A stretch of DNA of 64,000 nt from Ilumatobacteraceae bacterium (lineage in GTDB: Bacteria > Actinomycetota > Acidimicrobiia > Acidimicrobiales > Ilumatobacteraceae), in contig JAWPMO010000001.1 in NCBI GenBank assembly GCA_033344875.1, forward strand, positions 62,001 to 126,000. The letters are read 5' to 3'. The position numbers were made by a program, and so were the translations under genes. The notes under the pieces were generated by a model. It worked only from the letters and a program-made list of their open reading frames with translations, did no database searches and had not been told where the DNA came from. This document shows, piece after piece, positions 51,137 through 58,570 of the stretch; positions within the stretch are counted from its first letter, which is position 1; each line of letters starts with the position of its first letter.

Positions 51137-52444
51137 ATGCTGAAGAGACGTGCGTTGTGGTCGGGACTGATCGTGATCGGCGTGCTCGCAGCCTGTGGCG
51201 ACGACGAGCCCGTTGCGAGCCCGTCCGCGGCAACGCCGACGACCGACCCGTCAGCGGAGGAGTCCGGCTCCGACGCTGCCTCGGAGGAGAGCGATGACGG
51301 AGCGGAACCGGTTGCCGAGCCGACCGACGAGACCGAGCCGACCGACGAGACCGAGCCGACCGACGAGACCGAGCCGACCGACGAGACCGAGCCGACCGAC
51401 GAGACCGAGCCGACCGATGAAGCGTCCGCCACCGACCTGACCGGCGTCTGTCCGAATCCGCTCGTGCTGCAGACCGACTGGTTCCCGTCGCCCGAGCACG
51501 GCTACGCCTACGGGTTGATCGGAGAGTCCGGCAGCCTCGACGCGGAGACCGGCACCTTCTCCGGCCCACTGCTCGACACCGGCATCGATCTGGAGATTCG
51601 CGCCGGCGGCCCGTATCTCGGGTACCAGCCGGGCACGAGCACGATGTTCCTCGACGACAGCATCCATCTCGCCTACGTGAGCACCGACGAGGCGGTGGCA
51701 GCCGCAGCCGACGGGCGCCCGACGGTCGCCGTCGTCGCGCCGCTCGAGATCAACCCGCAGATCCTCATGTGGGACCCGACGGTGCACTCGTTCGACTCGT
51801 TCGCCGACATCGGCGCCTCAGGTGCCACCGTGCTGTACTTCGCCGGGGCGACCTACATCGACTACATGGTCGAAGCGGGAATCCTGTCACGGGACCAGGT
51901 CGACCCGTCGTACGACGGGGCGCCGGCTCGATTCGTCGCCGAAGAGGGCGCCGTGGTGCAGCAGGGTTTCGCGACCAGCGAGCCGTACTTCTACGAGAAC
52001 GAACTCGCCGAGTGGATGCGTCCGGTCGAGTACCTGCTCGTGCACGACGCAGGCTTCGAGGTCTACTCCCAACCCCTGGTCGTCCGTGAGGACGCGCTCG
52101 AGGAGCTGCGTCCGTGTCTCGAGGCCGTCGTGCCGATCTTCCAGCAGTCGGTCGTCGACCACTGGTCCGATGCCGACGCGACGAGCCAGCTCATCCTCGA
52201 CATCGTCGAGGACCTCGACTCCTTCTGGGTGCTCTACCCCGGCCAGATGACCTACTCGGTCGAGACCGCGCTCGAGCTGGGCGTGGTCGGCAACGGCCCG
52301 GACGACGTCGTCGGGAACTTCGACGAGACGCGGATGACCGAGGTCGTCGATCTCCTCAAGTCGGTGCTGCCCGACGTCCCCGACGAGCTGACCGCCGAAT
52401 CGACGTACACGAACGAGTTCATCGACTCGAGCATCGGGTTCTGA
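51137..52444 (+). CDS. NMT1/THI5-like ABC substrate-binding lipoprotein
   Basis: A 435-aa exported lipoprotein. Signal peptide MLKRRALWSGLIVIGVLAAC with lipobox LAAC; an acidic spacer with six EPTDET repeats; then a periplasmic-binding fold: LVLQTDWFPSPEHGYAYGLI, GIDLEIRAGGPYLGYQPGTS, VAVVAPLEINPQILMWDP, AEEGAVVQQGFATSEPYFYE and PLVVREDALEELRPCLEAVV. The W-F-P-S-P-E-H pattern is that of SsuA/THI5/NMT1 proteins, which bind pyrimidines, sulphonates or similar. No permease or ATPase gene adjoins. It heads an apparent operon with a 2OG oxygenase and a deaminase, 3 bp from the next start. Confidence 0.8.
   Translation: MLKRRALWSGLIVIGVLAACGDDEPVASPSAATPTTDPSAEESGSDAASEESDDGAEPVAEPTDETEPTDETEPTDETEPTDETEPTDETEPTDEASATDLTGVCPNPLVLQTDWFPSPEHGYAYGLIGESGSLDAETGTFSGPLLDTGIDLEIRAGGPYLGYQPGTSTMFLDDSIHLAYVSTDEAVAAAADGRPTVAVVAPLEINPQILMWDPTVHSFDSFADIGASGATVLYFAGATYIDYMVEAGILSRDQVDPSYDGAPARFVAEEGAVVQQGFATSEPYFYENELAEWMRPVEYLLVHDAGFEVYSQPLVVREDALEELRPCLEAVVPIFQQSVVDHWSDADATSQLILDIVEDLDSFWVLYPGQMTYSVETALELGVVGNGPDDVVGNFDETRMTEVVDLLKSVLPDVPDELTAESTYTNEFIDSSIGF
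51317..51424 (+). repeat. 18-bp in-frame tandem repeat (EPTDET x6)
   Basis: Six near-identical copies of GAGCCGACCGACGAGACC encode the acidic spacer between lipobox and binding domain. Copy-number change would alter tether length without frameshift. A related 21-bp repeat is present in the binding protein at 58571. Confidence 0.9.
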
Positions 52445-52447
52445 GCG

Positions 52448-53425
52448 ATGCCGGTCTCCGCCCGTGTCCCGCTCGTCGACCTGACGGGGAGCGACGCTCC
52501 GGGCCCTGACCGCGACGCCGTGGTGGCGACGATCGCGAAGGCATGCACGGACGTCGGGTTTCTCGTCGTCCGCGGCCACGGTGTCGCTGACGAGGCGATT
52601 CGCGAGATCGAGTCGGCGGCGAGGGAGTTCTTCGCGCTGCCCGAAGACGAGAAGCTCCGGTGCACCCGAACCGGAGGCGCCTATCGGGGTTTCACCCCGG
52701 CGCAGCGGTCCGCCCTCGCCGCCTCGCGTGACGTCGAGACCCCACCCGACCTGTGCGAACTGTTCACGATCAACCGGTTCGACGACCCCGACGTGGCCCG
52801 TCGGTCGGGCCTCGAACCGGGGCGCGAAGCCTTCTTCGCCCCGAACGTCTGGCCCGACGAACCCGAACGGTTCCGGGGTGCATTCGAGCGGTACTACGGC
52901 ATCATGGAAGAGCTCGCGGCGCGACTGATGAGGTTGATGGCGCTGGCGCTCGATCTCGACGAGGACTGGTTCGCCGACAAACTCACCGATCACATCACGA
53001 ATCTGACGGTGAACCACTACCCGGAGATCGCGACGCCGCCGGCGCCGGGACAACTCCGGCGCGGCGAGCACTCCGACTGGGGGAGTCTGACCATCCTCTA
53101 CACCGACGGCGAACCCGGGCTGCAGATCCGATCGCCGGCCGGGGTGTGGGAGGACATCCCGATGGTGCCCGGCGCGTTCGTGATCAACCTCGGTGACCTG
53201 ATGGCGCGGTGGACCAACGGTCGCTGGACGTCGACGACGCACCGCGTGGTCGTGCCGTCCGATGTCCGCGGCGATCGCATTTCGATCGCGTTCTTCCAGC
53301 AGCCGGCCTACGACGCGTTGATCGAGTGCATCCCGACGTGTGCGACGCCGGACGCCCCGTCGCTGTTCGAGCCGATCACGTCGGGCGAGTGGATCGTCTC
53401 GATGCTGGACAAGACGCTGTACTGA
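52448..53425 (+). CDS. 2-oxoglutarate/Fe(II) oxygenase (isopenicillin-N-synthase-like)
   Basis: A 325-aa oxygenase. N-terminal DIOX_N (VPLVDLTGSDAPGPDRDAVV, ACTDVGFLVVRGHGV, REFFALPEDEKLRC) and C-terminal jelly roll with iron ligands H-x-D in RRGEHSDWGSLTIL and the distal His in WTSTTHRVVVPSD, and the 2OG-binding Arg in RISIAFFQQP. The family includes thymine/uracil hydroxylases as well as plant hormone oxidases. Position between a pyrimidine-type binding protein and a cytosine-deaminase-like gene makes a nucleobase or modified pyrimidine a reasonable guess. Confidence 0.85.
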   Translation: MPVSARVPLVDLTGSDAPGPDRDAVVATIAKACTDVGFLVVRGHGVADEAIREIESAAREFFALPEDEKLRCTRTGGAYRGFTPAQRSALAASRDVETPPDLCELFTINRFDDPDVARRSGLEPGREAFFAPNVWPDEPERFRGAFERYYGIMEELAARLMRLMALALDLDEDWFADKLTDHITNLTVNHYPEIATPPAPGQLRRGEHSDWGSLTILYTDGEPGLQIRSPAGVWEDIPMVPGAFVINLGDLMARWTNGRWTSTTHRVVVPSDVRGDRISIAFFQQPAYDALIECIPTCATPDAPSLFEPITSGEWIVSMLDKTLY

Positions 53426-53443
53426 AACGAGCATGGGAGCCCG

Positions 53444-53935
53444 ATGAACGACGATCCGGACGTCTCCGATCCCGACGGCACGTCGGCACTTCGCGCGGCC
53501 CTCGGGCAGGCGAGGCTCGGGCTCGACGAGGGTGGTGTTCCGATCGGAGCCGTGCTCGTCGACGGGACGGGCACGATCATCGGGTCCGGTCGTAACGGGT
53601 CGGTCCAGTACGACGATCACCTGATGCACGCCGAGACGGCAGCCGTCAGATCCGCCGGCAGGTTGTCGGACTACGCCGCGACGACGTTGGTCACGACGAT
53701 GACGCCCTGTTGGTACTGCGCAGGCCTGGTCCGATTTCTGGGAATCGGGTCGGTCGTGGTCGGCGACGGTCGGTCGTGGTCGACCGAAGCGGCCGAGTGG
53801 CTCGCTGATGCGGGTGTTGCTGTCTCAGTGGTCGACGACGACGGCTGTATCGAGCTGTTCTCGTCGTGGATCGCGACCGCTCCCGCGGCCTGGACGCTGC
53901 CCGAGAGCGTCGACGGGGACACCGGTCGATCATGA
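53444..53935 (+). CDS. Cytosine/nucleobase deaminase-like protein
   Basis: A 163-aa CDA-fold zinc deaminase. Catalytic motifs HAETAAVRSAG (H-A-E, zinc His and catalytic Glu) and TMTPCWYCAGLV (P-C-x-x-C). The start GGVPIGAVLVDGTGTIIGSG and late WLADAGVAVSVVDDDGC resemble yeast-type cytosine deaminase, which converts cytosine to uracil. It lies 18 bp after the oxygenase, with a stop overlapping the VOC gene (ATGA), so the four genes from 51137 form one operon. Confidence 0.85.
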   Translation: MNDDPDVSDPDGTSALRAALGQARLGLDEGGVPIGAVLVDGTGTIIGSGRNGSVQYDDHLMHAETAAVRSAGRLSDYAATTLVTTMTPCWYCAGLVRFLGIGSVVVGDGRSWSTEAAEWLADAGVAVSVVDDDGCIELFSSWIATAPAAWTLPESVDGDTGRS

Positions 53936-54309
53936 GTCTGTTCCGAGTGATGTACTCACCCGACGACTTCGACGCTGCTGCGCACTTCTTCCAGGAGGTC
54001 CTGGGTCTCGGCGTGGTCGGTTCGTGGGACGACGACGGTCGCGGCGCGATCTTCCAGGCGCCGGCGGCCCAGATCGAGATCTTCGGTGGGCCGGCGTCGC
54101 CCGAGCGGCCGCACCGACCCGATCCGGCCGCCGGTCCGGTGCCGATCGGACTCGCGTGGGAGGTCGTCGACGTCGACGGTTGGACCGAGACGGTCGTCGC
54201 CCGCGGCGCCGAACTCGTCGCTCCGCCCGTCGACCGGCCGTGGGGTATGCGTGCCGCGACGGTGTGCGGTCCCGACGGCCTTCTGGTGACCGGCTTCGAG
54301 TTGATCTGA
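53932..54309 (+). CDS. VOC-superfamily protein
   Basis: A 125-aa glyoxalase/bleomycin-resistance-fold protein (MSLFRVMYSPDDFDAAAHFF). Features: FQEVLGLGVVGSWDDDGRGA, IEIFGGPASPERPHRPDP, GLAWEVVDVDGWTETVVARG and a C-terminal PWGMRAATVCGPDGLLVTGF. Last gene of the putative nucleobase cassette, translationally coupled to the deaminase. Role in the pathway unknown (ring-opening, isomerisation or sequestration are possible). Confidence 0.8.
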   Translation: MSLFRVMYSPDDFDAAAHFFQEVLGLGVVGSWDDDGRGAIFQAPAAQIEIFGGPASPERPHRPDPAAGPVPIGLAWEVVDVDGWTETVVARGAELVAPPVDRPWGMRAATVCGPDGLLVTGFELI

Positions 54310-54362
54310 TTCGTTCCGGTCGGTCGGGTTCGCTCACGAGGTTCGCTCACTAGGGTGGTGGC

Positions 54363-55214
54363 GTGGCCGACGTCGTCTTGATCTCCGGGTTGTCGGGTGC
54401 CGGCCGAAGTGCGGCCGCCGACGTACTCGACGATCTCGACTTCTACGTGATCGACAACCTGCCGACGTCGCTCGTTCCCACGATCGTCGACCTCGCATCG
54501 ACACCCGGCAGCCCGATCGGCCGGCTCGCGCTGGTGTCGGGGCGCAATCACGACGACCTGCTGCCGGGCGTGTCCAAGATGCGCGGTGCGGGGCACAAGG
54601 TCGTGCTGCTCTTCCTCGACTCGCAGACGCCGGCGCTCGTGCAGCGATACGACGCGACGCGACGCAAACACCCGTTCGCAGGCGAGGCCGACGGGCTCCT
54701 CGAGGCGATCGAGACCGAACGACGACTCCTCGAACCGGTCAAGGCGCAGGCCGACCTCGTGATCGACACGACCGAGCTCAACGTGCACCAATTGAAGGAG
54801 CGGCTCGTCGCTGCGTTCGACGAACCCGACCGGGAGCACCTCCAGATCGCGATCGAGAGCTTCGGCTACAAGAACGGTCTACCGCTCGACGCCGACATCG
54901 TGATGGACGTCCGGTTCCTGCCGAACCCTCACTGGGACGAAACGTTGCGTCCGCTGACCGGGCACGACCCACGTGTGAGCGACTACGTGCTCGAACGCGA
55001 GGCGACGAGCGGGTTCCTCGACAATCTCGAGACGCTGCTCGTCGACCTGCTGCCGCGCTACAAGGCCGAGGGCCGCAGCTATCTCACGATCGCGATCGGT
55101 TGCACCGGCGGTCGCCACCGGTCGGTCGCCATCGCCGAGGAGTTGTCGCGGCGGTTCGGGGCGCGCGGCGTCGCCGTCCGGACCTCACATCGCGACGTCG
55201 GCAGCGGCGGCTGA
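54363..55214 (+). CDS. rapZ: RapZ/YvcJ-family nucleotide-binding protein
   Basis: A 283-aa RNase-adapter/UDP-GlcNAc-linked regulator with Walker A VLISGLSGAGRSAAADVLDD, DFYVIDNLPTSLVPTIVD, the switch FLDSQTPALVQRYDATRRKHP, LEREATSGFLDNLETLLVDL and the C-terminal IAIGCTGGRHRSVAIAEELSR. GTG start. In actinobacteria rapZ is normally followed by yvcK (mgfK) and whiA before gap; here gap follows 148 bp on and neither gene is seen. Confidence 0.93.
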   Translation: MADVVLISGLSGAGRSAAADVLDDLDFYVIDNLPTSLVPTIVDLASTPGSPIGRLALVSGRNHDDLLPGVSKMRGAGHKVVLLFLDSQTPALVQRYDATRRKHPFAGEADGLLEAIETERRLLEPVKAQADLVIDTTELNVHQLKERLVAAFDEPDREHLQIAIESFGYKNGLPLDADIVMDVRFLPNPHWDETLRPLTGHDPRVSDYVLEREATSGFLDNLETLLVDLLPRYKAEGRSYLTIAIGCTGGRHRSVAIAEELSRRFGARGVAVRTSHRDVGSGG

Positions 55215-55362
55215 ACCGGAGCGCGATCGGTCCGTTCGAGCTGATCGGTCGATCACTTACATACCGTTCAGTAGTGGTGCAACTAGTGTCTGTGTCCGGT
55301 AGGTCTGAACGCGGTCGACACGATGTCGGCGACAGAGCATCCCCCATGAAAGGAACCTGGAC

Positions 55363-56364
55363 ATGACGGTGCGAGTTGGCATCAACGGCTTCGGTCGAAT
55401 CGGGCGGAACTTCTTCCGTGCAGCGAAAGAACGCAATGCGGACATCGACTTCGTCGCGGTGAACGATCTCGGGTCGCTCGACACGATGGCCCACCTCCTG
55501 AAGTACGACTCGGTCATGGGCACGCTGCCGCAGAAGATCCGGGCCACCAAGACCGGCCTGCGCGTCGGCAACGACTCGCTGCGTGTGCTGTCCGAGCGCA
55601 ACCCGGCCGATCTGCCGTGGGGCGACCTCGACGTCGATGTCGTCATCGAGTCGACCGGCTTCTTCACCAAGCGCGACGACGCCGCCAAGCACGTCGACGC
55701 GGGTGCCGGCCGGGTCATCGTGTCGGCCCCGTCGGCGGGTGCCGACCTGACGGTCGTGTACGGCGTCAACCACAAGGACTTCGACAAGAAGCAGCACCAG
55801 GTGATCTCCAACGCCAGCTGCACCACGAACTGTTTCGTGCCGCTCGTCAAGGTGCTCGACGACGCGTTCGGCGTGACCAACGGTCTGATGACGACGATCC
55901 ACGCCTACACCGGCGACCAGCAGCTGGTCGACGGCCCGCACAGCGACCTGCGTCGGGCCCGCGGTGCGGCGATCAACATCGTGCCGACCAGCACGGGTGC
56001 AGCCCGGGCGACGAGCCTCGTGATGGAGTCGATGAAGGGCAAGCTCGACGGCACCTCGTTCCGCGTGCCGGTGCCGACCGGCTCGATCACCGACTTCACC
56101 GCCAACCTGAAGAAGAAGGCATCGGTCGACGACATCAACGCCGCCTACGCCGCCGCTGCCGCCAAGGGTGATCTCAAGGGCATCCTGCGCTACACCGAGG
56201 ACCCGATCGTGTCGAGCGACATCGTCGGTGACCCGGCCTCGTCGATCTTCGATGCGGGCATGACCATGGTCAACGGCAAGATGGCCAAGGTCTGCTCGTG
56301 GTACGACAACGAATGGGGCTACTCCAACCGCCTCGTCGACCTCGTGCTGCACGTGGGGCGCTGA
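55363..56364 (+). CDS. gap: Glyceraldehyde-3-phosphate dehydrogenase, type I
   Basis: A 333-aa NAD-dependent GAPDH. Start ATG 55363 after AAAGGAACC. Rossmann start VGINGFGRIGRNFFRAA, catalytic Cys in SNASCTTNCFVPLVKVL, phosphate-binding TSTGAARATSLVMESMKGKL, NEWGYSNRLVDL at the end. Converts G3P to 1,3-bisphosphoglycerate in glycolysis. First of gap-pgk-tpiA; pgk follows after 8 bp. Confidence 0.97.
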   Translation: MTVRVGINGFGRIGRNFFRAAKERNADIDFVAVNDLGSLDTMAHLLKYDSVMGTLPQKIRATKTGLRVGNDSLRVLSERNPADLPWGDLDVDVVIESTGFFTKRDDAAKHVDAGAGRVIVSAPSAGADLTVVYGVNHKDFDKKQHQVISNASCTTNCFVPLVKVLDDAFGVTNGLMTTIHAYTGDQQLVDGPHSDLRRARGAAINIVPTSTGAARATSLVMESMKGKLDGTSFRVPVPTGSITDFTANLKKKASVDDINAAYAAAAAKGDLKGILRYTEDPIVSSDIVGDPASSIFDAGMTMVNGKMAKVCSWYDNEWGYSNRLVDLVLHVGR

Positions 56365-56372
56365 GGCCGCCG

Positions 56373-57479
56373 GTGATCAACGGCATTCCGACGCTGGAGG
56401 ACCTCGGCGACATCGAGGGCCACCGCATCCTGGTCCGCACCGACTTCAACGTGCCGATCGACGGTGATCGCATCGTCGACGACTTCCGCATCCGGGCCGC
56501 GCTGCCGACCATCCAGTGGTTGCAGCAGGCCGGTGGCAAGGTCGTGTGCGCCAGCCATCTCGGGCGCCCGAAGGGCGAGCCGGACCCGAAGTACTCGATG
56601 GACCCGGTGCGGGCTCGGTTGGCCGAGCTCGCACCGGGTGTCGAGTTGCTCGAGAACCTGCGCTTCGATGCGGGCGAGACCGCCAACGACGACGCGTTCG
56701 TGGCGAAGCTGGTCGACGGCGTCGACCTCTACGTCAATGACGCGTTCGGTGCCTCGCACCGCGCACACGCGTCGATCGTCGGGCCCCCCAAGACGTTGCC
56801 GTCGGCGATGGGCCGGTTGCTCGCCAAGGAGGTCGAGATCCTGGGCGGTCTGCGCGACCGCCCGAAGCGCCCCTTCGTGGCCGTGCTCGGCGGCGCCAAG
56901 ATCTCCGACAAGCTGGGCGTGGTCGAAGCGCTGCTCGACACCGTCGACTCGTTGGTGATCGGCGGGGCGATGTGTTTCACGTTCTTCGCCGCGCAGGGCA
57001 AATCGATCGGCGACTCCCTGTACGAGCCGGACCAGGTCGACACGTGCAAGCGGATCCTCGCCGAGAGCGGCGACAAGATCCATCTGCCCGACGACCTCGT
57101 CGGGGTCGACGCATCCGGCGAGTTCGCGACGTTCGGCACGCAGTTGCCCGACGGTGCGAAGGGGTTCGACATCGGCCCGGGTTCCGCGGCTGCGTTCACC
57201 GACGTGATCATGGACGCCCGCATGGTGTTCTGGAACGGCCCGATGGGCATGTTCGAAGACGAACGGTTCGCGAACGGCACCAAGACCGTTGCGCAGGCGA
57301 TGGCCGACACCAAGGCGTTCACCGTCGTCGGAGGTGGCGACTCGGCGGCAGCGCTGGCCCAGTTCCGGCTCGACGACGAGGTCGACCACGTGTCGACCGG
57401 AGGCGGCGCGAGCCTCGAACTCCTCGAGCTCGGCGACCTGCCGGGCCTCGCCGCCCTCCGCAGCGCCCCGAACGCCTGA
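56373..57479 (+). CDS. pgk: Phosphoglycerate kinase
   Basis: A 368-aa PGK, GTG start 56373 (VINGIPTLEDLGDIEGHRIL). Substrate loop VRTDFNVPIDGDRIVDDFRI, ASHLGRPKGEPDPKYSMDPV, VYVNDAFGASHRAHAS (as LYVNDAFG), RPFVAVLGGAKISDKLGVVE, MVFWNGPMGMFEDERF and the nucleotide/hinge GGGDSAAALAQFRLDDEVDH, VSTGGGASLELLELGDLPG. Slightly shorter than typical (390-400) but with all key motifs. Middle gene of the glycolytic operon, followed by a 33-bp perfect hairpin. Confidence 0.96.
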   Translation: MINGIPTLEDLGDIEGHRILVRTDFNVPIDGDRIVDDFRIRAALPTIQWLQQAGGKVVCASHLGRPKGEPDPKYSMDPVRARLAELAPGVELLENLRFDAGETANDDAFVAKLVDGVDLYVNDAFGASHRAHASIVGPPKTLPSAMGRLLAKEVEILGGLRDRPKRPFVAVLGGAKISDKLGVVEALLDTVDSLVIGGAMCFTFFAAQGKSIGDSLYEPDQVDTCKRILAESGDKIHLPDDLVGVDASGEFATFGTQLPDGAKGFDIGPGSAAAFTDVIMDARMVFWNGPMGMFEDERFANGTKTVAQAMADTKAFTVVGGGDSAAALAQFRLDDEVDHVSTGGGASLELLELGDLPGLAALRSAPNA

Positions 57480-57512
57480 CATCACGAGTTGTGCCAGGCA
57501 CAACTCGTGATG
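57480..57512 (+). terminator. 33-bp perfect hairpin between pgk and tpiA
   Basis: Arms CATCACGAGTTGTGC and GCACAACTCGTGATG, 15 bp each, around CAG, starting at the pgk stop codon. No T-run follows and tpiA begins 40 bp further on, so it may act as an attenuator, mRNA processing or stability element, or be an inserted REP/BIME-like repeat. Confidence 0.6.
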
Positions 57513-57552
57513 GGGCAGCACTCGTACACGCCACGAATCGAAGGATGACCCG

Positions 57553-58329
57553 ATGACCAAGCGAACTCCCATCATCTCCGGCAACTGGAAGATGAACCTC
57601 AACCACTTCGAGGCGATCCAGACCGTGCAGAAGCTGCACTACTCGCTGCCGAAGGAGATCTACGAGCAGGTCGACGTGAGCGTGCACCCGCCGTTCACCG
57701 ACATCCGCAGCGTGCAGACCGTGATCGAGGCCGACAGTCTCGAGCTGCTCTTGGGTGCCCAGCACTGCCACCACGAGGACGCCGGAGCGTTCACCGGCGA
57801 GGTGTCGCCCGCATTCCTGGCCAAGCTCGACGTCAAGTACGTGATCTGCGGCCACAGCGAACGCCGCGAGATCTTCGGTGAGACCGACGAGACGGTCAAC
57901 GCCAAGGTGCGGGCCATCCTCAGGCACGGCATGACGCCGATCATGTGCTGCGGGGAGACGCTCGAACAGCGCGAGGCCGACGAGACCGAAGCGGTCGTGC
58001 TCGGCCAGGTGGCCGCCGGCCTCACCAAGGTCAAGGCCGACCAAGTCGCCGCGATGGTGATCGCCTACGAACCGATCTGGGCGATCGGCACCGGCAAGAC
58101 GGCGACTTCCGACGACGCACAGGCGGTGTGTCACGCGATCCGCGGCGCGATCGGTGCCCAGTTCGGCGCCGAGACCGCGGCCGCGGTGCGGATCCAGTAC
58201 GGCGGGTCGGTCAAGGCCGGCACCACCGAAGAGCTGATGGCGCAACCCGACGTCGACGGTGCGCTGGTCGGGGGAGCGAGCCTTGACCCCGACGAGTTCG
58301 CTCGAATCGTGCAGATCGCGGCCGGCTGA
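57553..58329 (+). CDS. tpiA: Triosephosphate isomerase
   Basis: A 258-aa TIM barrel. Start ATG 57553 (MTKRTPIISGNWKMNLNHFE), catalytic Lys in GNWKMN, His in VICGHSERREIFGE, Glu in VIAYEPIWAIGTGKTATSDD, phosphate loop IQYGGSVKAGTTEELMAQPD and GALVGGASLDPDEFARI. Interconverts dihydroxyacetone phosphate and G3P. Third gene of the glycolytic operon; secG, often next, is absent. Confidence 0.97.
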   Translation: MTKRTPIISGNWKMNLNHFEAIQTVQKLHYSLPKEIYEQVDVSVHPPFTDIRSVQTVIEADSLELLLGAQHCHHEDAGAFTGEVSPAFLAKLDVKYVICGHSERREIFGETDETVNAKVRAILRHGMTPIMCCGETLEQREADETEAVVLGQVAAGLTKVKADQVAAMVIAYEPIWAIGTGKTATSDDAQAVCHAIRGAIGAQFGAETAAAVRIQYGGSVKAGTTEELMAQPDVDGALVGGASLDPDEFARIVQIAAG

Positions 58330-58570
58330 CTGCTCGCTGCGTCAAATTCTGGAACAGATCGACCGGACCTTTAACGCGTTCGAAATGCCTCCGTCGCTAC
58401 CGATGGGTAGGAACTGCTGCTAGGTTTGGCCAAGGCCCGAATTGCTCGGGGAGGACGATTCGGGTTCGCTGACGCATCAGCGCTGACCACGGGGCCGGGA
58501 CAATTTGGTTCCTACGTGGGTGCTGGGCGACACGACATACCTCCCTCCATCAATCCCCAGGAGGATCTAC

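Noticed and set aside
55215-55362. Specific promoter call upstream of gap
   Set aside because: TTACAT and TAGTGT hexamers are visible, but at 21-bp spacing; not convincing.
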